Assembly (NCBI RefSeq): GCF_001591405.1
Contig: NZ_BCUV01000006.1
Location: forward strand, 744,001 to 808,000
Length of the DNA stretch: 64,000 nucleotides
Reading direction: 5' to 3'
Origin: Janibacter terrae NBRC 107853
GTDB taxonomy: Bacteria; Actinomycetota; Actinomycetes; Actinomycetales; Dermatophilaceae
Within the stretch, counting starts at the first letter, position 1, and each line of letters starts with the position of its first letter. This document shows positions 62,854 through 64,000 of the stretch, one piece after another. The position numbers and the translations under genes were made by a program. Below the pieces are notes generated by a model that worked only from the letters and a program-made list of their open reading frames with translations, did no database searches and was not told the DNA's origin.

Positions 62854-63330
62854 TCAGGCGACGACGAGGGCGAAGTAGTCCTGTCCCAGGGACAGGCTCA
62901 CGATGCGCACCGCGGAGTACGCGAGCCACACGCCGATCAGCACCATGAGGAAGCGCGGGTTGAGCTGGTCGAGCAGCCGCTGGGGTGGTCGTCGGCGCAC
63001 GAGGGAGACGGCCGTGTAGACGACGAGGCCCGCGGCCGCCGCCATCCCGATCGGCCCGAAGAGGTTGTACTCGAAGGCGGTCACGACGTCGCCGTGCGCG
63101 AGGTGCACCCACGAGCGGGTCATGCCGCAGCCGGGGCAGGGCATGCCCGTGAGGATCCGCAGGATGCACGTCGGTTGGCCGCCGACGACGGACGGCACCG
63201 GCCACAGCCGCGCCACGACGAGCCCGACGAAGCTGATCGCCGCGAGGACGGGCACGATCATGCGCTCGGTGACACGCACCCCCTTCGAGAGGTACACGGT
63301 CCGGCCCGCCGGGCTCACCGGGTGGGTCAT
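62854..63330 (-). CDS. DUF2752 membrane protein
   Basis: A 158-residue protein with three hydrophobic helices and the family motif [27 protein letters not shown], in which the C-P-x-C-G-M-T-R core is invariant. Function unknown. It overlaps the TM2-protein gene by 4 nt (ATGA). Confidence 0.85.
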   Translation of the reverse strand: MTHPVSPAGRTVYLSKGVRVTERMIVPVLAAISFVGLVVARLWPVPSVVGGQPTCILRILTGMPCPGCGMTRSWVHLAHGDVVTAFEYNLFGPIGMAAAAGLVVYTAVSLVRRRPPQRLLDQLNPRFLMVLIGVWLAYSAVRIVSLSLGQDYFALVVA

Positions 63331-63842
63331 CGCAGCGGCCGACCGTCGACGTCGGTCAGCTTGCGCATGACGACGAGGATGATGTCGATCAGCGACCAGA
63401 TGCCCATGCCGCCGCAGGTGACGAGCTTGAGCACGCCCAGGCCGATCTGGCCGAGGTAGAAGCGGTCCACGCCGAAGGCGCCGACGAAGATCGACAGCAG
63501 CAGCGTGGTCATCCACTCTCGGCTCGAGAACAGGCCGGGGACCTGCGACGCCGGGAACCAGCTCTGCTGGCCCTCGGCCCGCACCGGCGAGTCGCCCTTG
63601 AGCTGGCCGCCCAGCGCCATGCCGAGCAGCTCCTGGAGGCCGTACGGGCCGTACTCCTGCCCCATGACGTGGAGGTGGTAGCGGCCGTCGGGGGCCGCAC
63701 CGAGCTGGGGCTGCGCGCCGTACCCGGGCGCCGGCGGCTGGTAACCCTGGGGCGGCGGGGGCGGACCCTGCGGGGCGGGGGGTCCCGGGTACGGGGGTCC
63801 GCCGGGACCGGACTGGTCGAACTGCTCACCGGGGGTCGTCAT
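63327..63842 (-). CDS. GYF_2/TM2-domain membrane protein
   Basis: A 171-residue protein. The N-terminal 48 residues are Pro/Gly/Gln-rich. A GYF_2-like domain (about 53-105: [34 protein letters not shown]) precedes a TM2 domain of two helices around a conserved [34 protein letters not shown]. Function unknown; probably it presents a cytosolic protein-binding domain at the membrane. TACACT lies 6 nt before the ATG at 63842. Confidence 0.82.
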   Translation of the reverse strand: MTTPGEQFDQSGPGGPPYPGPPAPQGPPPPPQGYQPPAPGYGAQPQLGAAPDGRYHLHVMGQEYGPYGLQELLGMALGGQLKGDSPVRAEGQQSWFPASQVPGLFSSREWMTTLLLSIFVGAFGVDRFYLGQIGLGVLKLVTCGGMGIWSLIDIILVVMRKLTDVDGRPLR

Positions 63843-63848
63843 GCGGCC

Positions 63849-63854
63849 AGTGTA
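63849..63854 (-). promoter_or_regulatory. Predicted leaderless -10 box for the TM2-DUF2752 operon
   Basis: The minus strand reads TACACT, 6 nt before the ATG at 63842. Confidence 0.45.
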
Positions 63855-63895
63855 GGTGCCTGCGGCGCGCGTGCCGGAGCCGGTCCGGGACAGCG

Positions 63896-63937
63896 GACGG
63901 CCGCCTCCCTTCGCCAGGACGAAGGGGGGCGGCCGTC
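63896..63937. terminator. Terminator hairpin with inverted CGAAGGGGGG pair
   Basis: The 18-bp arms (63896-63913, 63920-63937) have one G-T mismatch and a 6-nt loop. It is placed downstream of the truncated CDS at the window edge. Confidence 0.75.
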
Positions 63938-63956
63938 ACGTCGACCGTGGGTCGGG

Positions 63957-64000
63957 TCAGAGGTTCTTCTGGATCTCCGCCCACTGGCGCTCGACGTCGT
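63957..64000 (-). CDS. C-terminal end of a truncated CDS
   Basis: The last 13 codons of a minus-strand gene entering from beyond the window, ending DVERQWAEIQKNL and TGA, followed by a terminator hairpin. Too short to identify. By position it could be the end of atpD, since atpC lies 1.2 kb downstream, but this is a guess from gene order. Confidence 0.5.
   Translation of the reverse strand, partial: DVERQWAEIQKNL

Overview
The window is about 70% or more G+C and gene-dense on both strands. The gene content points to an actinobacterium of the order Micrococcales, probably near Intrasporangiaceae/Dermatophilaceae. Indicators are NucS mismatch endonuclease, GatCAB, a GlgE/maltokinase/GlgB glucan locus, a DUF3417-type glycogen phosphorylase, a DUF2550 protein next to atpC, and many apparent leaderless promoters (TANNNT 6-7 nt before the start codon). 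Genus-level placement is inference only.

Layout. 0-4.9 kb: tandem-GNAT acetyltransferase, secreted DUF4189 protein, SixA-like phosphatase, PQQ-type sugar dehydrogenase lipoprotein, D-2-hydroxyacid dehydrogenase, secreted protein. 4.9-8.3 kb: gatCAB. 8.3-9.5 kb: a DUF559 gene broken by a one-base frameshift, with 108-bp inverted-repeat elements at both ends. 9.5-19.3 kb: nitrilase, SRPBCC protein, HIT protein, thiol peroxidase, rRNA methyltransferase-like protein, DEAD-box helicase, ligA, acyl-CoA ligase. 19.3-22.6 kb: cysteine desulfurase, mnmA and a MetE-like protein as one overlapping operon. 22.7-30.4 kb: MFS exporter, a secreted cell-wall-type protein, etfBA, and a five-gene operon of acyltransferase, methyltransferase, enoyl-CoA hydratase, YbjN and a NIF3-insert-like protein. 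30.5-40.9 kb: glgX, glgP and glgE-mak-glgB. 41-46.2 kb: a YbbN-like protein, a lipoprotein/membrane pair, a thiamine-binding protein and a Ser/Thr kinase. 46.2-62.1 kb: meaB, thiolase, an IS1380-family insertion, mce, ccrA, an ABC exporter pair, 3-hydroxyacyl-CoA dehydrogenase, nucS, ethylmalonyl-CoA mutase, a STAS protein and a cobalamin adenosyltransferase. 62.1-64 kb: DUF2550, atpC, DUF2752, a TM2 protein and a truncated CDS.

Two metabolic themes stand out. Alpha-glucan turnover and GlgE-type synthesis occupy 30-41 kb. Ethylmalonyl-CoA/methylmalonyl-CoA C2-C4 assimilation is spread over 46-62 kb, with its B12 support genes (meaB, adenosyltransferase).

Two sequence-level phenomena are not explained by the genes. 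A CGAAGGGG(G) word occurs roughly every 1.3 kb on both strands, inside genes and, in inverted pairs, as hairpins. A second family of intergenic inverted repeats has arms ending in GTGCA. No tRNA, rRNA or CRISPR was seen, and no stretch over 300 bases lacks a gene or mobile element.
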